DNA from: Mycolicibacterium sp. BiH015
Lineage (GTDB): Bacteria; Actinomycetota; Actinomycetes; Mycobacteriales; Mycobacteriaceae
Direction of reading: 5' to 3'
Assembly (NCBI RefSeq): GCF_027706845.1
Contig: NZ_JAQGCZ010000019.1
Coordinates: 1 to 64,000, forward strand
Length of the DNA stretch: 64,000 nt
This document shows, piece by piece, positions 53,372 through 61,498 of the stretch. A program made the translations under genes and the position numbers. The notes under the pieces are model-generated. The model saw nothing but the letters and a program-made list of their open reading frames with translations. It was not told the origin of the DNA and made no database searches. Positions within the stretch are counted from its first letter, which is position 1; each line of letters opens with the position of its first letter.

Positions 53372-54158
53372 AGACCCCCGGCGACTTCGAATAGTCGACG
53401 GTCGACAGCTCTGTCATCCCACCGTCGATGTGCAGCACCGTCCCGGTGACGAAGGCCGCGTCGTCACTGGCGAGAAAGGCCACGGCGGGCGCGATCTCGG
53501 TGTCGGGGTCGGCGCCCCTCTTCATCGGCGAAGCGTCCGCGGTTCTGGTGTAGTTGTCCCACTCCGTGCCGATCATGTCGCGCTGCACATCGGTCAGAGC
53601 GAAGGGGCATACCGCGTTCACCCGGATACCGTGGGGCGCCCACTCGTTGGCAGCAACCTTCGTCAGAGCGCCGATTGCACCCTTGGCCGCGGAATATGGT
53701 CCCGTATAGGCGATTCCACCAAGCGCGGAGCCCGAGACGAAGTTGATCACGGACGCCTTGCCGGTCGACTTGAGATACGGGTGTGCAATCTGCATGAATC
53801 GGAAGGTCGCTTTGGGGCCTGTCGCCTCCGACAGCTCCCAGTCCTTGTCCGAGACCAGTTCCAGCGCTTTGGGCATCGCGAAGTACTGCGCCGCGTTCAC
53901 CAGCACGTGCAGTGCGCCGTCGGAAGCGGCTGCTTCGACCGCCGCTGCGATGTCGTCACGCTTGGCGACGTTGGCCTTCACGAACCGCGCGGCACCGCCG
54001 GCCTGCTCGATGAGGCCGACACACTCTGCGGCCTTGTCCTCGTTGAGATCGACGATGGTGACGGCGGCGCCTTCAGCCGCCAACCGCCGGGAGATCGCCC
54101 TGCCGAGCCCCTGGGCTCCACCGGTGACCAAAGCGCTGCGCTCGTCGAGACGGCCCAT
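53358..54158 (-). CDS. Short-chain dehydrogenase/reductase
   Basis: 266 residues. ATG 54158 has GGAGG 5 nt upstream. TGGAQGLG nucleotide motif, NAAQ in place of the usual NNAG, Ser in VSGSALG and GPYSAAKG catalytic Tyr/Lys. Classical SDR length. Substrate unknown; likely a hydroxyacyl-CoA or hydroxysteroid. Divergent from the ferredoxin gene with a regulon dyad between. Confidence 0.92.
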   Translation of the reverse strand: MGRLDERSALVTGGAQGLGRAISRRLAAEGAAVTIVDLNEDKAAECVGLIEQAGGAARFVKANVAKRDDIAAAVEAAASDGALHVLVNAAQYFAMPKALELVSDKDWELSEATGPKATFRFMQIAHPYLKSTGKASVINFVSGSALGGIAYTGPYSAAKGAIGALTKVAANEWAPHGIRVNAVCPFALTDVQRDMIGTEWDNYTRTADASPMKRGADPDTEIAPAVAFLASDDAAFVTGTVLHIDGGMTELSTVDYSKSPGVFTQA

Positions 54159-54176
54159 ACGATCCTCCATGGATGT

Positions 54177-54205
54177 AACAGTTGAACAAATATCGTCCTA
54201 TCATT
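54177..54205. promoter_or_regulatory. Regulon dyad between the SDR and ferredoxin genes
   Basis: Left arm AACAGTTGAAC, spacer AAATATC, right arm GTCCTATCATT; 16 of 22 arm bases match the reference. It lies in the 95-bp divergent gap. Confidence 0.6.
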
Positions 54206-54253
54206 CATTATCATGGCAGACCGCCGACGCTCGGCATGTGGAAGGGGTATCGG

Positions 54254-54451
54254 ATGCGGGTAGAGGTGGATCGGGATCTCTGCGAGTCGAACGCGGTGTG
54301 CGTGGGAATCGCCCCGGACGTTTTCGACCTCGACGACGAAGACCTGGCGGTGGTTATCGGCGATGATGTTCCCCCCGACCGCGAAGGGGCGGTGCGTGAG
54401 GCCGTGGCGCTGTGCCCCAAGATCGCCCTGACAGTGCACGAAGACGATTAG
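54254..54451 (+). CDS. [3Fe-4S]-type ferredoxin
   Basis: 65 residues from ATG 54254 with GAAGGGG upstream. The cluster motif is CESNAVC ... LCPKIAL, i.e. C-x5-C and a distal CP: three Cys, with Asn where other ferredoxins have Cys or His. Mycobacterial ferredoxins of this size donate electrons to P450s. It is the only ferredoxin in a window with four P450s and a Rieske oxygenase. No reductase gene nearby. Confidence 0.93.
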   Translation: MRVEVDRDLCESNAVCVGIAPDVFDLDDEDLAVVIGDDVPPDREGAVREAVALCPKIALTVHEDD

Positions 54452-54462
54452 GCGCAGTCGAC

Positions 54463-55515
54463 GTGTACATCGGTCTTACCGACGAACAGGACATGTTGCG
54501 CCAGACCACGGCCAAGCTCGCCGACGCGATCGCGACGAACAACGCCGACGACATCGCATCCGGCGATGACCTCGATCGCCAGTGGGAGCGCATTGTGGAG
54601 CTTGGTCTTCCCGCGTTACGCGCACCGTCGAGCTGGGGTCTGGACGCAAGCGGCGTCGAGACCGTGGTCGCGCTCGAGGAGCTGGCACGCCGGCTGACGG
54701 CGGTACCCGTGCTCGGCCAAGCCGCTTTGGCCACCGAGCTGCTGCATGCAGCGGGCGCCGAAAAGGAGGTTGAACTCGTCGCGGAGGGCGCCCTGCGTAT
54801 CGCGCCGGTTCTGTCTGAGGATCTGATGGACTTCGCCCAGACGGCGGAAAGCGGCGTCGCTGTCGATGCGGCGGGAGCAACTCACGTGCTGTTCGCCGTT
54901 CGTGAGGACGGCGCTCGACGGCTGGTCCTCGCCACAGTCTCCGACGACGCCGCGGCGGCCGACACCGGACTCGACCTCACCCGCGCGATGCGCGAGGTCG
55001 TCTCCGCGGACATGGAGTCGCCCACCCCGGTCGGTGATCCGATCACGCCCCAGAGGTGGACCTCGGTTCAGGCGATGGCGTTGACTGCCGTAGCCGCCGA
55101 CCTGGTCGGTGTCATGGCCGGTGCCCTCGACGACGCCGTCCGCTATGCGGGCGAGCGCGTTCAGTTCGGCACGAAGATCGGTAGCTTCCAGGCGATCCAG
55201 CATCTGCTCGCCGATTCGCTCGTTCGGCTGGAGGGCGCACGCAGCTGTCTGTGGCACGCGGCCTGGGCGGTCGATCGCCTTCCCGCCGATCAGGCTCTTC
55301 TCGCCGGACGCACGGCCAAGGCGTACGCGTCAGCAGCAGGCCGTGACGTCGTCGAGAATGCCATGCAGGTGCTCGGCGGAATCTCGATCACGTGGGAGCA
55401 CGCAGCGCATCTACGGTTGCGCCGAATGCTGGTGAACCGTCGCCTTTTCGGAGACGAAACCACGCAGTATGCGGCCATCGCCGACATGCGACTTTCCGAT
55501 AGAGAGCTGGGCTGA
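54463..55515 (+). CDS. Acyl-CoA dehydrogenase, partner subunit
   Basis: 350 residues from GTG 54463 (VYIGLTDEQDMLRQTTAKL). No SEPxGSD motif; the end has LGGISITWEHAAHLRLRRM. It pairs with the next gene, which follows 7 bp later: the third heteromeric ACAD in the window. Confidence 0.9.
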   Translation: MYIGLTDEQDMLRQTTAKLADAIATNNADDIASGDDLDRQWERIVELGLPALRAPSSWGLDASGVETVVALEELARRLTAVPVLGQAALATELLHAAGAEKEVELVAEGALRIAPVLSEDLMDFAQTAESGVAVDAAGATHVLFAVREDGARRLVLATVSDDAAAADTGLDLTRAMREVVSADMESPTPVGDPITPQRWTSVQAMALTAVAADLVGVMAGALDDAVRYAGERVQFGTKIGSFQAIQHLLADSLVRLEGARSCLWHAAWAVDRLPADQALLAGRTAKAYASAAGRDVVENAMQVLGGISITWEHAAHLRLRRMLVNRRLFGDETTQYAAIADMRLSDRELG

Positions 55516-55522
55516 CGAGAAT

Positions 55523-56662
55523 ATGGACTTCACCGATACACCCGAGGAAGCCGAGTTCCGCATTCGCCTCCGCGCCTGGTTGGCTGAGCACGCCGCGGAA
55601 GCGGTTGTTCCCGACGACCCCGGTGAGCGGGCCGATGCCGCGAACGCCTGGCACCACACACTGTACGAAGCCGGATACATCGGGTTGTCCTTTCCGACCG
55701 AGTACGGCGGCCACGGGCTGTCGCCGATCTACGAGGCGATCCTCAACGACGAACTCGGCCGAGCGGGTGCCCCGCCCATCGAGGGTGTGGGACACCTGTC
55801 GAACGCGCTGCGGCTCTTCGGTTCCGAGCGCCAGCGCGCTGAGCTGCTGCAGGGACTGCTGTCGGGGGCGGTGCGGTGGTGTCAGGGATTCAGCGAGCCC
55901 GAGGCGGGTTCGGACCTGGCCAGCCTGAAAACCAGGGCCGACACCGTCGAGGTCGACGGGAGGACGATCTTCCGGATCAACGGCGGGAAGATATGGACGA
56001 GCTTCGCCGCCGTCGCGGACTGGTGTTTCCTGTTGTGCCGCACCGAACCCGACGCCGCCAAGCACGCGGGCATATCGGTTCTCCTGGTGCCGATGTCGAC
56101 GCCGGGCATCGAGGTGTCGCCCATCGTCAACGCCGCTCGCAATCGCGAGTTCGCCGAGGTGACGTTCACCGACGTCGACGTGCCCGCGGAGAACCTCCTC
56201 GGCGAACGGGGTCAGGGCTGGTCGATTGCCAACCAGCTGCTGGCATACGAACGCGGACCGAGTGACATCAACTGGATCAGCCGTCTCGCCGTGCAGTTGC
56301 GCGCGCTCGAAGACGACGTCCGTTCGGGCCGGCTTCCTGACACGCCGTCGGTGAGAACACGCTTGGGCGAGGCCTACGCCGAACTGCGCGCGTTGCAGGT
56401 GAAGGTGCAGCGCTCCCTGACCGACCGTGTCAACGGCGCACTACCCGGAGCCGAGGGGTCGGTGGACAAGCTGCTGATGGCGAGGGCCGACCAGACGTTC
56501 GGGCATACGATGATGGACCTGCGCGGGAGCGCACCGGTACTCGCCGAGGGTCTGGAATGGGACGTCTACGTGTGGTCGCGAGCGGCGGGCATCTACGGCG
56601 GCACCGCGCAGATCCAGCGCAACATCGTCGCGCAGCGAGTGCTGGGACTGCCGCGAAGCTGA
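55523..56662 (+). CDS. Acyl-CoA dehydrogenase, subunit with FAD-site motifs
   Basis: 379 residues from ATG 55523, which opens the conserved MDFTDTPEEAEFRIRLRAWL. Motifs WCQGFSEPEAGSDLASLKT and GGTAQIQRNIVAQRVLGLPR. The middle GGHGLSPIYEAIL is typical. Convergent with a 64-residue gene 4 bp later. Confidence 0.93.
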   Translation: MDFTDTPEEAEFRIRLRAWLAEHAAEAVVPDDPGERADAANAWHHTLYEAGYIGLSFPTEYGGHGLSPIYEAILNDELGRAGAPPIEGVGHLSNALRLFGSERQRAELLQGLLSGAVRWCQGFSEPEAGSDLASLKTRADTVEVDGRTIFRINGGKIWTSFAAVADWCFLLCRTEPDAAKHAGISVLLVPMSTPGIEVSPIVNAARNREFAEVTFTDVDVPAENLLGERGQGWSIANQLLAYERGPSDINWISRLAVQLRALEDDVRSGRLPDTPSVRTRLGEAYAELRALQVKVQRSLTDRVNGALPGAEGSVDKLLMARADQTFGHTMMDLRGSAPVLAEGLEWDVYVWSRAAGIYGGTAQIQRNIVAQRVLGLPRS

Positions 56663-56666
56663 CGCC

Positions 56667-56861
56667 TCAGCTCTCGCGGTAGTGCTTGAGCGCCTCTTTC
56701 ATCCCCGCTAACCGACGCTCCATGATCTCGTCGCCCTGGCCCGCCTCGATTGCGCGGGTCACCTCGGCGATCTCGTCGATGAGGCGACCGGCCGCCTCCT
56801 CGCGGGTGAGCAGGTCCTGGTCCACCCAGTCGTCGTGCGGGATGCGTTCGCTGGGGTCCAT
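56667..56861 (-). CDS. Small conserved helical protein
   Basis: 64 residues, ATG start with GAAGGG upstream. Charged and helical (EEAAGRLIDEIAEVTRAIEA). No known domain. It is divergent from the amidohydrolase at 56966 with a regulon dyad between, which supports its being a real, co-regulated gene. Confidence 0.6.
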   Translation of the reverse strand: MDPSERIPHDDWVDQDLLTREEAAGRLIDEIAEVTRAIEAGQGDEIMERRLAGMKEALKHYRES

Positions 56862-56890
56862 ACTCGCCCTTCATGTTCGGCCACGCTATA

Positions 56891-56919
56891 GTCAAATAAG
56901 CAAATGCTGTTCAATTGTT
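56891..56919. promoter_or_regulatory. Regulon dyad upstream of the second amidohydrolase
   Basis: Left arm GTCAAATAAGC (5 of 11), spacer AAATGCT, right arm GTTCAATTGTT (11 of 11); 16 of 22 in total. One arm is perfect and one degenerate. 46 bp before ATG 56966. Confidence 0.55.
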
Positions 56920-56965
56920 CCGTTGATGCCGTAAGCCTATCAGCAGTCACCCAGAAGGATCGACG

Positions 56966-58270
56966 ATGCCGCTGCAACCGTCCATGAAGCTACTGTCCGT
57001 CGACGATCACCTGATCGAGCCCCCTCATGTCTGGACCGACCGACTGCCAAAGAAGTACATCGAGGACGGGCCACGGATCGTCGAATTCCCTCGTGACGGT
57101 AAACCTCCGATGCACCAGTGGGTGTACGAGGGGCGCAGCTACCCGAATATCGGCTTGAACGCCGTCGCCGGAAAGTCGCCCGAAGAGTTCGGAGTCGACC
57201 CGGTCCGATACGACGACATGATCCCCGGCTGCTATGACCCCAAGGCGCGCCTGGCCGACATGGACATCGATGGGGTGCACGCGATGCTGTGCTTCCCCTC
57301 CTTCCCGAGGTTCTGCGGCACGGTGTTCCTGGAGGGAACAGATAAGGACCTGGCACTGCTCAGCGTGCAGGCCTGGAACGACTTCTCGCTGGACGAGTGG
57401 TGCTCCACCGATCCCGCGCGTTTCATTCCGATGATGATCAGCCCGCTGTGGGACGTCGAGTTGATGGTCGCCGAGATCGAGCGCAATGCCGCGAAGGGCT
57501 GCCGCGCCGTCGGACTGCCCGATAACCCGATGAACCTCGGGTTGCCCAGCTTCCACACCCCTCACTGGGATCCGGTCTGGTCCGCGCTGGAGGAGACCAA
57601 CATGACGGCCGTCATGCACTTCGGTTCGGGTGGCATGCCGCCGTCGACGGCACCGGAAGCGCCGTTCGCGGTGATGGTCACGCTGATGGGAACGACGTCG
57701 ATGGCGGCGGCGATCGAACTGGTCTTCTCCCCCGTGTTCCACAAGCACCCGAACCTCAAGGTCGCGTTCTCCGAGGGTGGCATCGGTTGGATGCCCTACC
57801 TGGTCGAGCGCGCGGACTACGTGTGGCGCAAGCACAAGTACTACCAGAACATCCACCCGACGATCGCTCCGTCGGAGTTGTTCCGCCGCAACATCACCGG
57901 GTGCTTCATCGAAGACGAGGTCGGCGTCGCGATGCGGCACCAGATCGGCGTCGAGAACATCACCTGGGAGTGCGACTATCCGCATTCGGACTCGTTCTGG
58001 CCCAAGAGCCGAGCTCGCGCGGAGGAGATGCTGGCGCCCGTTCCCGACGAGGAGGCCCACAAGATCGTCGAGCTGAACGCCCGCAAGTGGTACGCCTTCC
58101 CCGAGGAGGGCTTCAAGGCGTCCACCGCCGACACCGGCTGGCGGCCCAATAACGGTGAGCCGCCGGAGTACGACTACGACGCGGTGATGTCCGACCACGG
58201 CGGCGTCGGCTACGGGGCCTTCATCGAGAACCTCGCCAACCAGATGGCAAACAAGGAGATCAAGAACTGA
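56966..58270 (+). CDS. Amidohydrolase-2 family metal-dependent hydrolase
   Basis: 434 residues, paralogue of the protein at 26326 with a longer C-terminus. Shared motifs: DDHLIEPPHVW, GCYDPKARLADMDIDGVHAM, MHFGSGG, CDYPHSDSFWPKS. The same His/Glu/Asp metal site is inferred. Followed by two strong hairpins that separate it from the convergent SMP-30 gene. Substrate unknown. Confidence 0.92.
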   Translation: MPLQPSMKLLSVDDHLIEPPHVWTDRLPKKYIEDGPRIVEFPRDGKPPMHQWVYEGRSYPNIGLNAVAGKSPEEFGVDPVRYDDMIPGCYDPKARLADMDIDGVHAMLCFPSFPRFCGTVFLEGTDKDLALLSVQAWNDFSLDEWCSTDPARFIPMMISPLWDVELMVAEIERNAAKGCRAVGLPDNPMNLGLPSFHTPHWDPVWSALEETNMTAVMHFGSGGMPPSTAPEAPFAVMVTLMGTTSMAAAIELVFSPVFHKHPNLKVAFSEGGIGWMPYLVERADYVWRKHKYYQNIHPTIAPSELFRRNITGCFIEDEVGVAMRHQIGVENITWECDYPHSDSFWPKSRARAEEMLAPVPDEEAHKIVELNARKWYAFPEEGFKASTADTGWRPNNGEPPEYDYDAVMSDHGGVGYGAFIENLANQMANKEIKN

Positions 58271-58316
58271 GCGCAGGCAGGGGAGTCGCCGTCGCCGATC
58301 CGCGCCATCCCGTCGC

Positions 58317-58347
58317 GCACCTCGTCTACGGCGAATTGACGAGGTGC
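58317..58347. terminator. Hairpin after the amidohydrolase gene
   Basis: Perfect 9-bp stem GCACCTCGT / ACGAGGTGC with a 13-nt loop, 47 bp after the stop. No T-tract, as is common for actinobacterial terminators. Confidence 0.5.
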
Positions 58348-58351
58348 ACAC

Positions 58352-58377
58352 CTCTCACGACCGCGGCGTCGTGAGAG
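58352..58377. terminator. Hairpin at the SMP-30 gene end
   Basis: Perfect 10-bp stem CTCTCACGAC / GTCGTGAGAG with a 6-nt loop. It spans the last codons and stop of the SMP-30 gene. With the neighbouring hairpin it forms a back-to-back terminator between convergent genes. Confidence 0.55.
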
Positions 58378-59296
58378 CGGACCGCCAACCGTCTATCGCG
58401 ACCAGGCGACCCGAGGACGCGAGGGTGAGGTAGAGCGTGCGTTCGTCGACACTCAGCGCCAGGTTCGTCGTCATCGGGTCGTCGAGAGGCAGCGCCCCGA
58501 GCATGTCCCCCGAGGATGTGAATGCGGTGACGCCACCCGCGCCGAGCGTCGCGACGAGAACGGTTCCATCGGCGGCAACGCACAGGCCGTCCGCCCCACC
58601 GATGTTGAGCGGACCACCGCTAGGCACCGTCGCCAGGCCGCGTCCGCCTGCGATACGTCCAGACGCGGAGAGCCCGAACACCCAGACCCGACGTGTGCGC
58701 GTCTCGGCGACGTAGACGCGGTCGCCGTCCGGTGACATCGCGACCCCGTTGGGCATCTCGAGCGGATAGACGATCTCCTCGAGCTGACCGTCTGGCCTGC
58801 CGTAGAGCAGTCCGGTCATGATGCGCTGGCGATCGTGGGTGGTGCCGCCGTCGGTCACGTAGAAGCCGCCGTCGGCGTCGACACAAATATCACTGGGTCG
58901 CACCAGCGGCATCATGCGGCCGCCGCGGGAACGGAATTCAGTGGCCAGTGTGTGCACCGACCCGTCGACGTCGACTACTTGCAGCTGCGGCGTGACCGGA
59001 TGTGCCGCAGCCCCTACCGGACGGAACAGCTGCGCGCAGCCCTCGAAGTCGTAGGGCCAGAACCCGATGCCGAACGTGGAGCCCCCGTTCTGGCAGACAA
59101 CCAGCCGCCCGTCGGGTAGCAGCCCGACGCCGTTCGGCCCGCCACCGACGTCGGCCACGGTCTCGGTAGCGCCGTCGCTGCGCACGCGGGTGATCCGCCC
59201 AGCCGCCATCTCGGACACCACAACGGAGCCGTCCGGGTACACTACCGGGCTCTCAGGGAACGCGAGACCATCTGCCAGACAACGGATATCAGTCAC
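58355..59296 (-). CDS. SMP-30/gluconolactonase-like beta-propeller hydrolase
   Basis: 313 residues from GTG 59296, which overlaps the upstream stop as GTGA; GTG 59311 adds five residues. A six-bladed propeller is suggested by repeats of DG-x-V/F-Y/V-V-x-D/E (YPDGSVVVSEM, DADGGFYVTDGG, SPDGDRVYVAET). Possible Ca-dependent lactonase, which would fit ring- or lactone-opening chemistry. Last gene of the SDR operon. Confidence 0.88.
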   Translation of the reverse strand: MTDIRCLADGLAFPESPVVYPDGSVVVSEMAAGRITRVRSDGATETVADVGGGPNGVGLLPDGRLVVCQNGGSTFGIGFWPYDFEGCAQLFRPVGAAAHPVTPQLQVVDVDGSVHTLATEFRSRGGRMMPLVRPSDICVDADGGFYVTDGGTTHDRQRIMTGLLYGRPDGQLEEIVYPLEMPNGVAMSPDGDRVYVAETRTRRVWVFGLSASGRIAGGRGLATVPSGGPLNIGGADGLCVAADGTVLVATLGAGGVTAFTSSGDMLGALPLDDPMTTNLALSVDERTLYLTLASSGRLVAIDGWRSALTTPRS

Positions 59297-59808
59297 TGCT
59301 GCGAACTCCACCAGGCGTTGAACTCGGGGTCGGCCAGCGGGATGTCACCGACGCCGATCTGGCTGCGGGGCCAGTTGGCGGGCGGTTGATTCAGCGGCGA
59401 TCGCTCGTGCGCCGCCCCGTACCACAGCCGATGTCTTCGACGGGCGAACAACCAGCGGCCGTCGACTTTGGCGTAGGTGTCGTCGTACCGGATCAGCTGA
59501 TCAACAAAGCCGTCCGCACGCGTCTGCGCATAGCAGTGCGCCCACACCTGACCGGTCGCATGCGTGTCGTCGTGGACGTCGATGAGATGGTTCGCGACCA
59601 GGATGACGGCGAAGAGGCTGTCGCCGAGGCTGTCCGCCATGAGGGCGCGCAGTCCGTCGGGGCCGTCGCCAAAGTCACCGAATCGCGCTCGGGGAGAGAA
59701 TAACTCGGCCATCGCATCGACGTCGCGCGACTCGACCGCCGCGGCGTATCGCAGCGGCAGCGCGCGGATCTCGTCTCGCGCCAGCAGATCGTCGAGCGCG
59801 TTCGACAC
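59293..59808 (-). CDS. NTF2-like (SnoaL) protein
   Basis: 171 residues from GTG 59808, immediately after the upstream SDR stop. NTF2-like core: IRALPLRYAAAVESRDVDAM and QLIRYDDTYAKVDGRWLFARRRH. Length and sequence suggest a binding or isomerase/dehydratase role. Second NTF2-like protein of the window. Confidence 0.87.
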   Translation of the reverse strand: MSNALDDLLARDEIRALPLRYAAAVESRDVDAMAELFSPRARFGDFGDGPDGLRALMADSLGDSLFAVILVANHLIDVHDDTHATGQVWAHCYAQTRADGFVDQLIRYDDTYAKVDGRWLFARRRHRLWYGAAHERSPLNQPPANWPRSQIGVGDIPLADPEFNAWWSSQQ

Positions 59809-60585
59809 TCATCCTCCCGTCACGTTGACGTCCTGGCCGGTGATCGACGACGCGGCATCCGACGCCAGCCACATCGACACCTCCGCGACCTCGTCCGGTT
59901 GCACCAGCCGACCGATCTTGTTGAGGGCGGCGAGACGCCGACGCAAATCGCCGGGATCGACGCCGTCCTCGCGGGCGCGGCGCGCCACGTAGGTGTCGAA
60001 CAGTTCGCCGGCAACGCTTCCTACCACCACCGTGTTGACTCGGATGCCGAGCGTGCCCACCTCAAGCGCCAGCGTCTGCGCGAGGGCCGATAGCCCCAGC
60101 TTCGCCGCCGCATAGTGCGCTTTGCGCGGCTGCACGTTGCGCGCGGCAGCCGACGACATGAACTGGACGTTGCCCCGGCCGGCCGGAATCATGGCTTTGG
60201 ACAGGGCTTCCCGCGTCAGCACCATCGGCGCCAGCAGGTTGGTGGCGAACACGTCCTGCCAGTTGGCGACGGTCGCGGTGCTGACGGTCTGGTCCACCCC
60301 CGGCACGGCCGCGTTGTTGATGAGCACGTCGAGACGCCCCCATCGTGACACGATGGCGGAGACGACGTCCCCGCACTGATCCTCGTCGCGGATGTCGGCG
60401 ACGTGCACGGAGGCGGCACCGCCCTCGGCGGCAATCACGTCCGCGGTGATCGCGAGTTCGTCCGGCCGCCGGGCGACCAACGCGACCGTCGCGCCACGGC
60501 GCGCGTACCGCCGCGCGATCACACGACCGATACCACCGCTCGCGCCCGTCACGACGACGACTCTGTCGGTGAAGTCGGCAGTCAC
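59809..60585 (-). CDS. Short-chain dehydrogenase/reductase
   Basis: 258 residues from GTG 60585. TGASGGIG, NNAA, Ser in MSSAAARN and HYAAAKLG catalytic Tyr/Lys; the end GQDVNVTGG is typical of FabG-like SDRs. 5 bp after the upstream SDR gene. Confidence 0.92.
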   Translation of the reverse strand: MTADFTDRVVVVTGASGGIGRVIARRYARRGATVALVARRPDELAITADVIAAEGGAASVHVADIRDEDQCGDVVSAIVSRWGRLDVLINNAAVPGVDQTVSTATVANWQDVFATNLLAPMVLTREALSKAMIPAGRGNVQFMSSAAARNVQPRKAHYAAAKLGLSALAQTLALEVGTLGIRVNTVVVGSVAGELFDTYVARRAREDGVDPGDLRRRLAALNKIGRLVQPDEVAEVSMWLASDAASSITGQDVNVTGG

Positions 60586-60590
60586 GGTCG

Positions 60591-61412
60591 CTACCCGTCC
60601 AGCAGCATCTTCGCCATCGGCGTGCCCGCGGGGAACACCTCGGTGATGCCCGCGCTGAGGTAACCGGAGTCCGTCACCATCGTGATGCCGTTGACGACAC
60701 TCGCCGCGTCACTGCACAGGAACAGAAGCGGATACGCCTGCTCCATTGGCGTGGCCGCCTCGACGCCGACCTTGGCGCGGTAGTCGGCGCCGAAGTCCAG
60801 CCAGAGTTCCGCATTCGCCTGCGCCAGCGGTGTGTCGGTGGGGCCGGGACAGATGGCGTTGATCCGGATGCCGTCGGAGATGAGAGCCATGGCCTCGCGG
60901 GCCACGTACGCGCACACCGCCTGTTTGGTGAACATGTAGTGCGCGCACCCGTGGTCGACCGCCCACGCCGTCGCGGTGTCGAAGTCCACGATGTCGAGGA
61001 ACTCGTTGAGCTGCGCGAGGTTCGACCGCCAAGCGAGGCCGGCCGCCGAGGAGATGAAGCCGATGGCGGACCCGCGGCCGAGCATTCCCTCAGCGCGCAA
61101 ACGTTCGATGAGGTGTCGGTGGCCGATGAAGTTGATGCGCTCGATGCCGGGGCCGTCCGCGACGCCGGCACACGCGAAGAGGGCGTGCACGGTGCCCCCG
61201 CACTCCGCCGCCGCCGCGTCGATGCTGGCCCTGTCGGCGAGGTTCACGTGGATCGTCGTGACGCCCGGCAGGTCGCACGGGGCGTAGTCCATGACGACGA
61301 CGTCGGCGCCCGCGTCCTGAGCGAGTCGCGCTGTGGCGTTGCCCATTCCCGTCGCGCCGCCGACGACGAGGACGCGCTTACCCCGATAGGAGAACGCGTC
61401 GAACAGGCTCAT
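60591..61412 (-). CDS. Short-chain dehydrogenase/reductase (3-alpha-HSD-like)
   Basis: 273 residues. ATG 61412 has GGAGG upstream. Nucleotide motif GGATGMG, Ser in FISSAAG, and a Tyr/Lys pair in HYMFTKQA. The long CDLPGVTTIHVNLAD segment resembles 3-alpha-hydroxysteroid dehydrogenase/carbonyl reductases. First gene of an SDR-SDR-NTF2-SMP30 operon, divergent from the kinase-like gene. Confidence 0.9.
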   Translation of the reverse strand: MSLFDAFSYRGKRVLVVGGATGMGNATARLAQDAGADVVVMDYAPCDLPGVTTIHVNLADRASIDAAAAECGGTVHALFACAGVADGPGIERINFIGHRHLIERLRAEGMLGRGSAIGFISSAAGLAWRSNLAQLNEFLDIVDFDTATAWAVDHGCAHYMFTKQAVCAYVAREAMALISDGIRINAICPGPTDTPLAQANAELWLDFGADYRAKVGVEAATPMEQAYPLLFLCSDAASVVNGITMVTDSGYLSAGITEVFPAGTPMAKMLLDG

Positions 61413-61464
61413 GGTGCCTCCAGTTCACTCGCCACCACCCACCGGCGGCCGATTCCAAGGCTAT

Positions 61465-61493
61465 AACAAGAGCACACCATCTGTAATATTGTC
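61465..61493. promoter_or_regulatory. Regulon dyad between the SDR and kinase-like genes
   Basis: Left arm AACAAGAGCAC, spacer ACCATCT, right arm GTAATATTGTC; 15 of 22 arm bases match the reference. It ends 5 bp before ATG 61499. Confidence 0.55.
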
Positions 61494-61498
61494 CAGCA

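Noticed and set aside
56990-58351. 453-residue minus-strand open frame
   Set aside because: Antisense to the amidohydrolase; Arg/Val/Gly-rich shadow without domain.
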